Below, piece after piece: positions 8,305 through 16,360 of a stretch of 64,000 nt of DNA. How positions within the stretch are numbered: position 1 is the stretch's first letter; each line of letters starts with the position of its first letter. The stretch comes from JACCZR01 sp963830065 (lineage in GTDB: Bacteria > Actinomycetota > Thermoleophilia > Solirubrobacterales > Thermoleophilaceae). Below the pieces are notes generated by a model. That model was not told the origin of the DNA. It worked only from the letters and a program-made list of their open reading frames with translations, and searched no databases. A program made the position numbers and the translations under genes. The stretch is from positions 310,001-374,000 of the forward strand of contig CAWHLA010000008.1 of NCBI GenBank assembly GCA_963830065.1, in the 5' to 3' direction.

Positions 8305-9545
8305 CAGAAGATCCCGCCCTCGTCGACTGTCTTGAGCTTGTCGCGCAGGTCAGGCGGGACCTGCTCGGGCACGATGCTCCCGATCGGGTGCAGCGTCGCT
8401 TGTACCGCCAGCGAGACGTCGTTGTACGCCGGGGTGGCCGGGCGCGGCTTGCCGTCCTTGAGCGACTCACGCATCAGCTTCGCGAAGCCCGGATAGGCCT
8501 TCTGGACCTCCTTCGAGGTGAACAGGGCCTCCGTGGTCGGAGGCAGCCCGCCCTTGGCGTTGGCGATCAGCTGGCTGTCGCTGGAGGCCAGGCACTGGCC
8601 CGCCTCGAAGGCGAGGTCCGGGTTGTTCGAGTACTTGGAGACGCCGATGTTGAAGCCGCCGATGGGCGGTGCGCTCTTGCGCCCCTTCTCAACCGCCGGG
8701 TAGCGCGCGAAGCCGATCTTCTTCTGGAAGTCGGGGGCCTCCTCGCCCGCGCTCGCGTAGATGAACGGGTAGTTGATCTGGAAGGCCGAGTTGCCGGACT
8801 GGAACTCGAGCCGGCCCTGGTCCTCCTTCATGTTGTTCAGGCCCTCGGGCGCTGAGTTGCCGGTGCCCAGGCGCTTCATGATCGCCCCCGCCCGCGCGGC
8901 GGTCTGGTTGACCTTGACCTTGCCGGTCTCGTCGACGATCTGGCCGCCCTGCGAGGCCACCAGCGCGTTGAACCAGACCGTCAGGCCCTCGTAACGCGCG
9001 GCCTGGACCTCGATCGTGCCCTTGTCGCCCAGCTTCTGCGACTGGGCGAACATCTCGTCCCACGTCTCGGGCGGCTTGCCCTTGACGATGTCCTTGTTGA
9101 ACCACAGCAGCTGGGTGTTGGTGGTGAACGGCGCCGCCCAGAGCTTGTTCTTGTACTCGGCGGTGCGCACGAGCGAGGGGATGCGGCCCTTGCGCGCTTC
9201 CTCGGCGTCGGCGCCCTTCCACTCGCGCACCCATCCGGCCTGGGCGAACTCGCCCGTCCAGATCACGTCCATCGTCATCAGATCGATGTCCGAGTCCTCG
9301 GCTGCGAGGCGCCGGACGAGCAGCTCGCGCTGCTGGTCGGCGTCCTGCGGCAGCTTGACGACGTTGATCTTGTACTTGCCGTCCGACTGGTCCGAGCACT
9401 TCTTGGCGATCTCGTCGAACGAGCCGCCCGGCTCGTTGTACGCGTACCAGTTGAGGGTGTTTGAACCCTCGCCGCCCTCAGATCCATATCCGCAGCCGGC
9501 CAAAGCGACCAGGACCAGCGCGCAGATCACCTTCCATTGGTGCAC
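8304..9545 (-). CDS. Extracellular sugar-binding lipoprotein of the ABC importer
   Basis: A 413-residue solute-binding protein (family 1 type). The GTG at 9545 is preferred because AGGGAG lies 7 to 8 bases before it and because it opens onto a short lipoprotein signal ending in LAGC, so the cysteine at about residue 18 becomes the lipidated N-terminus. The mature protein has the usual binding-protein boxes (LNWYAYNEPGGSFDEIAKKC, YEGLTVWFNAL). First gene of the importer operon, divergent from the ferritin-like genes. The pattern resembles trehalose/maltose-type systems and a GH13 glucosidase is encoded 1.5 kb away, but the ligand is not proven. Confidence 0.88.
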   Translation of the reverse strand: MHQWKVICALVLVALAGCGYGSEGGEGSNTLNWYAYNEPGGSFDEIAKKCSDQSDGKYKINVVKLPQDADQQRELLVRRLAAEDSDIDLMTMDVIWTGEFAQAGWVREWKGADAEEARKGRIPSLVRTAEYKNKLWAAPFTTNTQLLWFNKDIVKGKPPETWDEMFAQSQKLGDKGTIEVQAARYEGLTVWFNALVASQGGQIVDETGKVKVNQTAARAGAIMKRLGTGNSAPEGLNNMKEDQGRLEFQSGNSAFQINYPFIYASAGEEAPDFQKKIGFARYPAVEKGRKSAPPIGGFNIGVSKYSNNPDLAFEAGQCLASSDSQLIANAKGGLPPTTEALFTSKEVQKAYPGFAKLMRESLKDGKPRPATPAYNDVSLAVQATLHPIGSIVPEQVPPDLRDKLKTVDEGGIF

Positions 9546-9606
9546 TCGTAGCTCCCTCCGCGGCGTTTGTACCCCCGCGCCAAGGGGAGGAAACCGACGG
9601 CGGGTT

Positions 9607-9621
9607 GTGATCCGCAATCAC
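9607..9621. promoter_or_regulatory. Inverted repeat between sugar operon and ferritin-like genes
   Basis: GTGAT-CCGCA-ATCAC is a perfect 5-bp-arm dyad near the middle of the 124-base divergent intergenic region. It could be an operator for either side. No adjacent regulator gene identifies the factor. Confidence 0.3.
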
Positions 9622-9669
9622 GAGCGTCGCGCATGCCGCCCCAGAAGCATTCAGAACCGAGAGGAGCCC

Positions 9670-10336
9670 ATGTCCGACGAACACAATGCGATGGAGGAAC
9701 TGGCTCGCGACGACTCGTCGCGCAAGCGTTTCTTCAAGACGATGGGAGGCACCGGCGCCGCCGCTGCCTTCGCGATCTTCCTGGCCGCCTGCGGCGAGGA
9801 CGACAAGCCCGCGAAGAGCAGCAGCAGCTCGAGCTCGAGCGGCGGCAGCATGAAGGGCGACCTGGAGATCGTTCAGTACGCCCTCACGCTGGAGCACCTC
9901 GAGACCGACTTCTACGACGCCGTCATCAAGTCCGGGGTCGTCAAGAACATGGCGCTCGCCGAGGCGGCGACGATGATCCGCGACAACGAGCAGGAGCACG
10001 TCGACGCCCTGACCGCGACGGTCAAGCAAGCTGGGCGGCAAGCCGCAGAAGCCGAAGACCAGCTTCGACGCCGTGATCAAGGGCGGCGAGAAGAAGGTGC
10101 TGGAGACGGCGGCGACGGTCGAGAACCTGGGCGCCGCGGCGTACCTGGGTCAGGCCGGGCGCATCAAGTCCAAGGAGATCTTGGCCGCTGCGCTCTCGAT
10201 CCACTCGGTCGAGGCCCGGCACGCAGCTGCGCTGAACAGCGCGGTGGGCAAGACGATCGTGCCCGACGGCGCGTTCGCCAAGCCCGCCTCGATGGAAGAG
10301 GTCCTGCCCCAGGTCAAGCCGTTCCTGCAGTCCTAG
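9670..10336 (+). CDS. Ferritin-like domain Tat lipoprotein, reading frame broken by one surplus base
   Basis: About 221 residues if one base is removed near 10028. The N-terminus has a twin-arginine-like box SSRKRFFK followed by a hydrophobic stretch ending in LAAC, so the product is probably a Tat-exported lipoprotein. A serine-rich linker precedes a ferritin-like four-helix domain with the carboxylate/histidine patterns LEHLETDFYDA, EQEHVDAL and VEARHAAA. The break falls between EHVDALTATVK and the expected GGKPQKPKTSFDAV; the sequence reads AAGCAAGCTG where AAGCAGCTG would keep the frame. The downstream paralogue is intact and confirms the expected alignment. RBS GAGAGGAG precedes the ATG at 9670. 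Function (metal storage, peroxide defence or spore-coat-like role) is not known. Confidence 0.75.
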
Positions 10337-10361
10337 CTGCGCGAGCGAAAGGAGAACCAGC

Positions 10362-11003
10362 ATGAGCAACAACGACAAGCTGGCGGCGCCCGAGCTCGCC
10401 GTCATCGACGTTCAGGGTCTGACCCGTCAGTCATTCATGGTCAAGGGGGCGCTTGCCGCCGGGACCGTGTACGGCCTGTCGACCGTCGCCCCATTCGTGT
10501 CCCAGGCGATCGCTCAGGAGGGCGGCGGCGACGTCGACATCCTGAACTTCGCCCTGACCCTCGAGTACCTCGAGAACGCCTTCTACCAGCAGGCACTCAA
10601 GAACGTGAGCGGTCTCGGCGGGGACGCGAAGGAGCTCGCGACCACGATCCAAGAGAACGAGGCCGAGCACGTCGACGCCCTGACCGAGGCGGTCAAGGGC
10701 CTGGGCGGCACCCCGGTGAAGGCGCCGGGCGTGGACTTCGGCATGGCGTTCGCCAGCCAGAAGGCGTTCCTGAAGACGGCCCAGACGTTCGAGGACCTCG
10801 GCGTGAGCGCCTACAACGGCGCCGCTCCGCAGATCAAGAGCAAGGAAGTGCTCGGGTCGGCAGGTTCCATCGTGCAGGTCGAGGCGCGTCACGCCGCCGC
10901 GATCCGCGAGCTGAACGGCCAGCCGATCACGGCGTCGGCCTTCGACAAGCCGGCTGACCAGCAAGAGGTCCTGGCCGCGGTCAAGCCGTACGTCAAGAGC
11001 TAA
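10362..11003 (+). CDS. Ferritin-like domain exported protein
   Basis: A 213-residue paralogue of the preceding gene. It has an N-terminal signal (TRQSFMVKGALAAGTVYGL) ending near AIAQEG, then a ferritin-like helical bundle with LEYLENAFYQQAL, ENEAEHVDAL and VEARHAAAI; these E, E-x-x-H and E-x-x-H patterns are what a di-metal site of this fold uses. An AAAGGAG ribosome binding site stands before the ATG, 25 bases after the first paralogue's stop, so the two form an operon. The stop overlaps the stop of the convergent GH13 gene. Confidence 0.82.
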   Translation: MSNNDKLAAPELAVIDVQGLTRQSFMVKGALAAGTVYGLSTVAPFVSQAIAQEGGGDVDILNFALTLEYLENAFYQQALKNVSGLGGDAKELATTIQENEAEHVDALTEAVKGLGGTPVKAPGVDFGMAFASQKAFLKTAQTFEDLGVSAYNGAAPQIKSKEVLGSAGSIVQVEARHAAAIRELNGQPITASAFDKPADQQEVLAAVKPYVKS

Positions 11004-12370
11004 CGCAGCACCGCTCCGCCGTGGGCGGCCAGTCGGCCGCCCGCGGCGGCTCCGGGCTCTGATTCGAGCACCGGGTCGCCCCCGCCGGGAAGCGGACGCG
11101 GCCGGTCGCCGGTGTTGACCGCGACCAGGTACTCGCCGCGCCGCAGCAGCAGGAGCTCGTCGTCGGCCTCGACCACCTCGAGCTCCCCACCCAGCCGGGG
11201 CCGCAACGCAATCGCCTCGCGCACGAGACTCGACCCGGTGTCGGCGACGTTGCGCGACCCGGGATCGACGAGCGGCAGCCACGGCTCTCCGGTCGTGAAG
11301 CCACCCGACGGGGACCGGTCCCACTGCATGGGATGGCGGAAGCGGTCGCGGCCGTAGCGGTCGTGAGGGCCGCCCGGTCCCTCCCCCAGGCCGATCTCGT
11401 CTCCTTGGTACAGGAACGACAGTCCCGGGAGCGCGAGCAGGAGCAGCGCCGCTGCGTCAGCGTTCTCGGCGCCGTAGCGCGTGGCCAGGCGGCCGAAGTC
11501 GTGGTTGGACATCACCCAGGCGGCCCGGCCCTCGGGCATGCCGGCGATCGCCGCTCCCAGGTCGCCCGCGTCCCAGCGCGCGTGCAGCAACTCGAAGCTG
11601 AATACGGCGTCGAGGTGCTCGAGGTACGGCGTCAGCAGGGGTGACGGCAGGTAGACCTCCCCCACCAGCAGCGCGTCGCCGGCGGCCTCGCGGATCGCGG
11701 CGAGCGCCGTGCCGATGTCCGGCGCGTTGCGCGAGTTGGTCAGCGCCAGCGCGGCGTTGTCCTCGGGCACGGGCAGGCCGAAGGGCCGCTCGGCGGGCGG
11801 GTCGTCGCGCAGCTCGGGGTCCTTGAGCAGCCGGTCGATGGCGTCCACCCGATAGCCGTCGACGCCGCGGTCGAGCCAGAAGCGCACCACCTCCTGCATC
11901 GCCGCGACGACGTCCGGGTTGCGCCAGTCCAGGTCGGCCTGCTCGGGGTAGAAGGAGTGCAGGTACCAGCGCTCGCCGAGCCGGCTCCACGCCGGGCCAC
12001 CGAAGGCCGAGCGCCAGTTGTTGGGCTCGTCGGCCCAGACGTAGAAGTCCGGGCGCTCGCGAAACCAGGGGTGGGCGGTCGACGTGTGGCAGGGGACGAG
12101 GTCCATCAACACCCTGATCCCGCGGGCGTGCGCGGCCTCGATCAGCGCGTCCAGGTCGCCGAGCCTTCCGAAGACCGGGTCGACGGCCAGGTAATCGGCG
12201 ATGTCGTAGCCGAGGTCGAACTGCGGCGAGGGGTGGATCGGCGACAGCCACAGCGCCCCGACCCCCAGGCCGGCGAGGTGGTCCAGGCGCGCGCGGACGC
12301 CCGGGAGGTCCCCCACCCCGTCGCCGTCGGAGTCCTGAAAGGACCGTACGTAGATCTGGTACGCGACCAC
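11000..12370 (-). CDS. GH13 alpha-amylase family glycosidase (probable alpha-glucosidase)
   Basis: A 456-residue TIM-barrel enzyme. The conserved GH13 regions are present: region I VLMDLVPCHTS (residues ~88-97), region II GYRVDAID with nucleophile D176, region III VGEVY with acid/base E238, and region IV SNHD with D291. Length and the YQIYVRSFQDSDGDGVGDLPG start are typical of oligo-1,6-glucosidase / alpha-glucosidase types. No signal peptide, so it acts in the cytoplasm on oligosaccharides, possibly those brought in by the ABC importer at 5-9 kb. Region I has C in place of the usual N before the histidine (PCH versus VNH), as seen in several members. The GTG at 12370 is the only start that preserves the first barrel strand. 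Confidence 0.88.
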   Translation of the reverse strand: MVAYQIYVRSFQDSDGDGVGDLPGVRARLDHLAGLGVGALWLSPIHPSPQFDLGYDIADYLAVDPVFGRLGDLDALIEAAHARGIRVLMDLVPCHTSTAHPWFRERPDFYVWADEPNNWRSAFGGPAWSRLGERWYLHSFYPEQADLDWRNPDVVAAMQEVVRFWLDRGVDGYRVDAIDRLLKDPELRDDPPAERPFGLPVPEDNAALALTNSRNAPDIGTALAAIREAAGDALLVGEVYLPSPLLTPYLEHLDAVFSFELLHARWDAGDLGAAIAGMPEGRAAWVMSNHDFGRLATRYGAENADAAALLLLALPGLSFLYQGDEIGLGEGPGGPHDRYGRDRFRHPMQWDRSPSGGFTTGEPWLPLVDPGSRNVADTGSSLVREAIALRPRLGGELEVVEADDELLLLRRGEYLVAVNTGDRPRPLPGGGDPVLESEPGAAAGGRLAAHGGAVLR

Positions 12371-12380
12371 CTGAGCTGGG

Positions 12381-12386
12381 TAAGCA
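12381..12386 (+). promoter_or_regulatory. -10-like hexamer TAAGCA ahead of the permease relic
   Basis: TAAGCA stands 7 bases before the ATG at 12394, so the fragment appears to have kept the start region of the lost gene. Confidence 0.3.
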
Positions 12387-12393
12387 TCGCGCC

Positions 12394-12543
12394 ATGGCGG
12401 CCACAGCGCGTCCGGGCCTCTTCGCCCTCAAGTCCGCCGACTCGGTCCGGGAGGAGGCCGAGGGCTCAGGCCTGCGCGACTACGCGGCGCTTAGCACCTC
12501 GCGCGCGGCGTCCTCGCCCGACCGCACCGCGCCGTCCATGTAG
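12394..12543 (+). pseudogene. Relic 5' end of an APC-type amino-acid permease
   Basis: The reading frame encodes MAATARPGLFALKSADSVRE and continues EEAEGSGLR before running into unrelated sequence antisense to the amine oxidase gene, ending at a TAG at 12543. The beginning matches the soluble N-terminal segment that precedes the first membrane span in APC-family amino-acid transporters of actinobacteria (short basic start, GLFxxKS, acidic stretch, LR). The rest of such a protein (about 450 residues) is absent. The likely history is deletion of the body of a permease gene, leaving its promoter and about 28 codons. It could also be a chance 49-codon frame. Confidence 0.4.
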
Positions 12544-13835
12544 CCGTTCCACACCTTCGCGGTCTCGGCGCCGGCCCAGTGGAGGGGGCCGATCGACTCG
12601 CGCAGTGCGCGGCCGTAGCCCGTCCAGGTGCCCGGCGGCAGGTGGGCGCCGTAGCAGCCGCGGGTCCACTCCTCCTCCGCCCACAGGCGCTCGACATAGC
12701 GATCGGGCGTGCGAGCACGCTCGCCGAACAGGCGGGCGAAGCAGCCGAGCACAGCGCTCCGCCGCTCGGCGGCGGGCATATCGCCGGCCTCCCGGGCCTG
12801 CATCCCCTCCAGGAAGCCGAGCAGCACCCCCGGGCGACCGTCGGGCGGCGAGTTGTCGTAGGTGAGCTTGACCGGCCCGCGGGTGCTGGTGGCCTGGCCC
12901 GAGAGCCCCTCCTGGCGCCAGAAGGGCTCGTCGTAGATCGCCATGCACTTGGCCACCGTGCCCAGCGGCGTGCGCTGGGTCAGCTGGTCGCGCAGGCCCG
13001 GCAGCGGCGGGTCGTACTCGATCCGGCCGGCCAAAGAAGGTGCCACCGCCACCACCGCCCGGCGGGCGCTGACGGTGTGGCCGCCCGCCTCCACGCGCAC
13101 GCCCGTGCCGCCGTGTGAGATGCGTCGCACTGGGGCCTCGAGCAGCAGTCGGTGCGGGCCGAGCTCCTCCGCGACGCGCTCGGCGACCCGCTGCGAGCCG
13201 CCCACAAAACGGTCCTGCTGGGCCCCGCCCTCGGTGTCGAAGAGAAGCTCCAGGCTGCCCGCCGACCGGATGTAGAAGAGGAGGTGCAGGAGCGAGATGT
13301 CCTCGGGCTGCGCGGCCCACACCGCCTCGATGCCCAGCTGCAGCAGGTCGCGGCCGCCTGAGGTGCGCACGTGGCGGCGGATCCAGGTCCCCGCGGTCTG
13401 GCCGTCGAGCTCCTCGGCGTCGGGCGATTCCCAGGGCGACTCGAGCGACACCTTCCTGGCCATGCGGTTCAGGCGCCGCTGGGCGCGCTCGACGTCGAGC
13501 AGGATGAGCGGGCTCAGCTTGGGGATGGTGCCGCGGTAGCGGCGCAGGCGCCCGTTGTGCTCGATCAGGTTCTCGCCCTCGCTGTGGGTCGGGAACGTCT
13601 CGACGCCCAGGTCCTCGGCGAGCGCGGCCAGGTGATCCTGGCCGGGGCCGATCCACTGGCCCCCCACCTCGACGACCTTGCCGTCTCCGATCGGCTCGTT
13701 GAGCGTCCGCCCGCCCACCCGGTCGCGGGCCTCCACAACCAGGACCTCCCGCCCCCCCGCGACCAGCTCGCGGGCGGCCACCAGCCCGGCCAGCCCGGCG
13801 CCGACCACCACGACTTCCGTTTCGTAAGCGGGCAT
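12480..13835 (-). CDS. Flavin monoamine oxidase family protein
   Basis: A 451-residue FAD enzyme. The ADP-binding motif VVGAGLAGLVAARELVAGG starts at residue ~9, the GGRTLNEPIGDGKVVEVGGQWIGPGQ box follows, and the C-terminus has the FAD/substrate region SIGPLHWAGAETAKVWNGYMDGAVRSGEDAA. This is the amine oxidase pattern (MAO/putrescine oxidase type), oxidising a primary or polyamine with release of H2O2 and ammonia. There is no signal peptide. The ATG at 13835 is preferred over an upstream in-frame start because TAGCGT lies 8 bases before it and the flavin motif begins immediately. An amino-acid permease relic directly downstream suggests the enzyme once had a transporter partner. Confidence 0.87.
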   Translation of the reverse strand: MPAYETEVVVVGAGLAGLVAARELVAGGREVLVVEARDRVGGRTLNEPIGDGKVVEVGGQWIGPGQDHLAALAEDLGVETFPTHSEGENLIEHNGRLRRYRGTIPKLSPLILLDVERAQRRLNRMARKVSLESPWESPDAEELDGQTAGTWIRRHVRTSGGRDLLQLGIEAVWAAQPEDISLLHLLFYIRSAGSLELLFDTEGGAQQDRFVGGSQRVAERVAEELGPHRLLLEAPVRRISHGGTGVRVEAGGHTVSARRAVVAVAPSLAGRIEYDPPLPGLRDQLTQRTPLGTVAKCMAIYDEPFWRQEGLSGQATSTRGPVKLTYDNSPPDGRPGVLLGFLEGMQAREAGDMPAAERRSAVLGCFARLFGERARTPDRYVERLWAEEEWTRGCYGAHLPPGTWTGYGRALRESIGPLHWAGAETAKVWNGYMDGAVRSGEDAAREVLSAA

Positions 13836-13843
13836 CGCAACAG

Positions 13844-13849
13844 ACGCTA
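13844..13849 (-). promoter_or_regulatory. Leaderless -10 TAGCGT of the amine oxidase gene
   Basis: On the minus strand TAGCGT is followed by 8 bases and the ATG at 13835. It lies 24 bases from the opposing -10 of the gene at 13886, forming a compact divergent promoter pair. Confidence 0.45.
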
Positions 13850-13872
13850 CTGACGCTCTCGCCAACCTTCGC

Positions 13873-13878
13873 TACGGT
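13873..13878 (+). promoter_or_regulatory. Leaderless -10 TACGGT of the membrane protein gene at 13886
   Basis: TACGGT, 7-base spacer, ATG at 13886; no purine-rich ribosome binding site is present in the spacer. Confidence 0.45.
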
Positions 13879-13885
13879 GGGCTGA

Positions 13886-14722
13886 ATGGCCTCGCAAACG
13901 CGCCAAGCGCGCGAGGCGGATCGCAAGCTGTCGGTTCAGACGCTCGCCATCGCGAGCATCTCGTCGGCCGCGGCGGCGATCATCGTCTCGCAATTCTGGA
14001 AGAGCGGCACAGCACCGGCCGCGGCAATTACCCCTGTCGTGATCACGGTGCTCTCGGAGCTGCTGCACAAGCCCACGCAAGCGATCACCAGCCGGGTCAC
14101 CGGCGAGCGCACGGCCCTCCTCGCGGAGGGTGCCGGCGCCGGCGCACCCGCCCAGAAGACCGAGGTGGCGGTGGGCGCACCCGCCGCCGACCACGAGGCG
14201 GCAAAGCCGGTGTCGGAGGAGCGACCTCCGCCCCTACGGGACGAGGACGGCGACGCCGTCCCCAGCGACGAGCGGGCTTCCCGCGAAGCGCCCATCAGCT
14301 ACCACAAGGCCGGCTCCAACGGCGGCCCTCCGTCGACCTTCGAGAGCCTCCGCAAGCGGGTGTCGATGAAGATCGTGGCCGCCACGGCGGCGCTCGCGTT
14401 CGTCATCGGCGCAGCGATCCTGACCGTGCCCGAGCTGATCGCGGGCGGCTCGGTGGGCAAGACCAGCGGCGGCACGACGCTGTTCGGCGGCGACCGCAGC
14501 TCGAACACGACCGACGAGGGCACGGAGACCGACCAGCAGTCGCCAGACGAGCAGGACCAGCAGAACCAGCCCGAGCAGGACCAGAACTCGAGCGACCCCG
14601 AGTCCAAGAGCAAGAAGCCCAGCACCACCACCGAGCAGAAGACGACGCCCAAGACCGAGACCCAGCAGCAGCCCCAGCAGCGCCAGGCCCCGGCGCCCAG
14701 CAAGACGCCGGCGCAGCCCTGA
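13886..14722 (+). CDS. Single-span membrane protein with disordered Q/E-rich tail
   Basis: A 278-residue protein of unknown function. Residues ~20-50 form a hydrophobic/amphipathic helix (LAIASISSAAAAIIVSQF), residues ~90-150 are hydrophilic, and IVAATAALAFVIGAAILTVP (about 163-182) is a clear membrane span. The last ~80 residues are low complexity, dominated by Q, D, S, P and T (DQQSPDEQDQQNQPEQDQNS), and should be unstructured; if the N-terminus is inside, the tail is outside the cell. I recognise no domain. Such Q-rich tails in actinobacterial membrane proteins are often wall- or surface-spanning, but this is only analogy. Confidence 0.65.
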   Translation: MASQTRQAREADRKLSVQTLAIASISSAAAAIIVSQFWKSGTAPAAAITPVVITVLSELLHKPTQAITSRVTGERTALLAEGAGAGAPAQKTEVAVGAPAADHEAAKPVSEERPPPLRDEDGDAVPSDERASREAPISYHKAGSNGGPPSTFESLRKRVSMKIVAATAALAFVIGAAILTVPELIAGGSVGKTSGGTTLFGGDRSSNTTDEGTETDQQSPDEQDQQNQPEQDQNSSDPESKSKKPSTTTEQKTTPKTETQQQPQQRQAPAPSKTPAQP

Positions 14723-14742
14723 ACCGGGGGAATGACCCCGGT
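14723..14742 (+). terminator. Terminator-like hairpin after the membrane protein gene
   Basis: ACCGGGG-GAATGA-CCCCGGT gives a perfect 7-bp GC stem with a 6-base loop immediately after the stop codon. No T-tract follows. Confidence 0.5.
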
Positions 14743-14856
14743 CGCGCCGGGTAGGCGCCGACCCAGGCGGATTCGCCGGCGGGACCCAATCGCACGGCGA
14801 CCGGGGACCTCCGGCGGAGACGCCCCCTTGCCTCGTTTGACGGGGACCGGCGTGGG

Positions 14857-14862
14857 TAGCGG
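14857..14862 (+). promoter_or_regulatory. -10-like TAGCGG of the zinc-ribbon gene
   Basis: TAGCGG is 7 bases before the ATG at 14870, and a TTGACG lies 14 bases further upstream (14837-14842), closer than a standard -35. Confidence 0.35.
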
Positions 14863-14869
14863 ACGGGCG

Positions 14870-15271
14870 ATGCCGGCCTACTGCCCGCACTGCCAATTGC
14901 TGGTGGAAGAGGACGGGGGCGAGAGTTGGCCGGCCCGGCCCCAGCGCTGCCCCCACTGCCGTCTGCTCATCGGCGCCGGGCGCGCTCTGGCCGCACCGGC
15001 CGGCGGCCCCGGCGCCCGCGGCTCGGCCGCGGGAGTGTTCGCCCGAGACGCCAAACGCGCCGACGATGACCGCCCCGAGGCCACCGACGCCGAGGTCCGC
15101 GGCGCGATCCGCGAGGTGGCGGCCCACCTGGGCACCCAGCCCGAGCGACTGCTGATGGTCGACTACCAGCAGCAGGTCGTCTCCCAGAACGGGCTTCCGT
15201 CGCTACAGGCGGTCTTCGCCGCCTACGGAAGCTGGAAGCACGCTCGGCGTGAGGCCGCCAAGACGGCATAG
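14870..15271 (+). CDS. Small zinc-ribbon protein with HNH-associated-repeat-like C-terminus
   Basis: A 133-residue protein. Two CPHC knuckles (residues ~5-8 and ~28-31) form a treble/zinc-ribbon-like N-terminus. After an alanine-rich linker the C-terminal ~55 residues (AHLGTQPERLLMVDYQQQVV then LPSLQAVFAAYGSWKHARRE) resemble the helical repeat often fused to HNH homing endonucleases, with the characteristic tyrosine-glycine-serine-tryptophan. No nuclease motif is present, so a small nucleic-acid-binding protein is the best guess. The ATG at 14870 opens directly onto the first knuckle; a longer frame upstream has no support. Confidence 0.6.
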   Translation: MPAYCPHCQLLVEEDGGESWPARPQRCPHCRLLIGAGRALAAPAGGPGARGSAAGVFARDAKRADDDRPEATDAEVRGAIREVAAHLGTQPERLLMVDYQQQVVSQNGLPSLQAVFAAYGSWKHARREAAKTA

Positions 15272-15274
15272 ACT
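15269..15274 (+). promoter_or_regulatory. -10 TAGACT of the MpsC-like gene
   Basis: TAGACT overlaps the stop codon of the preceding gene and is 9 bases before the ATG at 15284, giving a leader of at most a few bases. Confidence 0.4.
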
Positions 15275-15283
15275 CGCGCTGTC

Positions 15284-15652
15284 ATGGAGGGAATCCGGTA
15301 CGGCCACACCGGGGACAAGCTCGCAGCGGTGTCCAACGCAGTCGTTGGGGTGCTGAGGGAGACCTACGGGCGAGGGCCGACGAAGGCCAAGTCGTACCTC
15401 AACGACAACATCGTGCTGGTGGTCCTCGAGGACATCCTCACGACCGTCGAGAAGACCCTGGTCGCGAGCGGCCACGACGGACTGGTCCGCGAGGTGCGGC
15501 TCGTCTACCAAGCGGCCGAAACCGAGCGCTTCACGTCCGCGGTGGAGAGCGCCATGGGCCGGCGCGTGATCACCTACCACAGCCAGGTGGTGTTCGACCC
15601 GGACATGGCCTTCGAGATCTTCGTGCTGGAGCCGGAGGCTCAGGCGTCCTGA
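15284..15652 (+). CDS. MpsC-like protein (DUF2294 family)
   Basis: A 122-residue protein matching the DUF2294/MpsC pattern: an N-terminal helix with VSNAVVGVLRETYGRGPTKA, then KSYLNDNIVLVVLEDILTTVEKTLV and GRRVITYHSQVVFDPDMAFEIFVLE. The family is named after a component of a sodium-translocating system described in Staphylococcus, but here no companion membrane subunits are encoded nearby, and most family members in other phyla are stand-alone and uncharacterised. Soluble and probably cytoplasmic. The end overlaps the convergent acidic-protein gene by 13 bases. Confidence 0.75.
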   Translation: MEGIRYGHTGDKLAAVSNAVVGVLRETYGRGPTKAKSYLNDNIVLVVLEDILTTVEKTLVASGHDGLVREVRLVYQAAETERFTSAVESAMGRRVITYHSQVVFDPDMAFEIFVLEPEAQAS

Positions 15653-15975
15653 GGCTCCTCCTCGTCGGCCTCGCCGCCGACGAAGGTGGACTCGTCTGAC
15701 TCCGCCTCCGGCGTGAACGCGGCCTGGGCGGGATCCGGTTGAGGATCGCCGTGGGAGGCGCCCTCGATCAGCTCCTCCTCGGCCTGTTCGAAGCCCTCGG
15801 ACTCGCCGCCACCGCCCTCCTCCACGGCCTCGAAGGCCGGGTCATCGGACTGGGGCGGGACGTCACCGCCGATGTGCGCGGCCTCGTTGGCGGCCGCCTC
15901 GGCTTCGTCCCTTGCCGACGGGTCGTCGCCGTATTCGGCCAGGTCGTCGAAGCTCTCCTCACGCTCTTCGTCCAT
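15640..15975 (-). CDS. Small highly acidic disordered protein
   Basis: A 111-residue protein in which D and E make up about a third of the residues, with no hydrophobic core, so it is intrinsically disordered (for example DDPAFEAVEEGGGGESEGFE). A TAGCGA hexamer 7 bases before the ATG and TTGACC further upstream support it as a real transcription unit. No function recognised. It is one of several small acidic or proline-rich proteins clustered next to the STAS/SigF genes. Confidence 0.5.
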   Translation of the reverse strand: MDEEREESFDDLAEYGDDPSARDEAEAAANEAAHIGGDVPPQSDDPAFEAVEEGGGGESEGFEQAEEELIEGASHGDPQPDPAQAAFTPEAESDESTFVGGEADEEEPQDA

Positions 15976-16081
15976 GGTCTGCTCGCTACCCCCGGGGTCG
16001 GTTGGTCAATCAGTGACCGTACCTCTCCCCAGGAGTCGAATCGAAGGGGGCGGGGTACGCGAACAGGAAAGGAGGCACTGC

Positions 16082-16360
16082 ATGGAAAAGGGACGTGATC
16101 TGCCACCGGACCCCGAGGAGCGCGACCAGGACCCTCATCGCTCGCTGAACAACCCCGTGGGAGAGCCCGACCCGACCGAGTGGCCGGACCCCTACGACCA
16201 GCGCGAGGATCCGCGCGACCCGCCGGATCCGGACGGGGAGCCGTTCGGCGAGGAGCCGCACGCGCCGACCGGGAGCCGCTCCACCAGCGAGCCCCATCCC
16301 AGCAAGGACATCGAGGCCGGTGAGGTGGAGCCGCCCGAGCGAGACCGGATGGACGAGTGA
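16082..16360 (+). CDS. Small hydrophilic D/P/E-rich protein
   Basis: A 92-residue protein rich in aspartate, proline and glutamate (EWPDPYDQREDPRDPPDPDG), predicted to be disordered. The strong ribosome binding site AAAGGAGG ends 9 bases before the ATG at 16082 and decides the start. The stop TGA overlaps the possible GTG start of the next small frame (GTGA). Confidence 0.55.
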   Translation: MEKGRDLPPDPEERDQDPHRSLNNPVGEPDPTEWPDPYDQREDPRDPPDPDGEPFGEEPHAPTGSRSTSEPHPSKDIEAGEVEPPERDRMDE

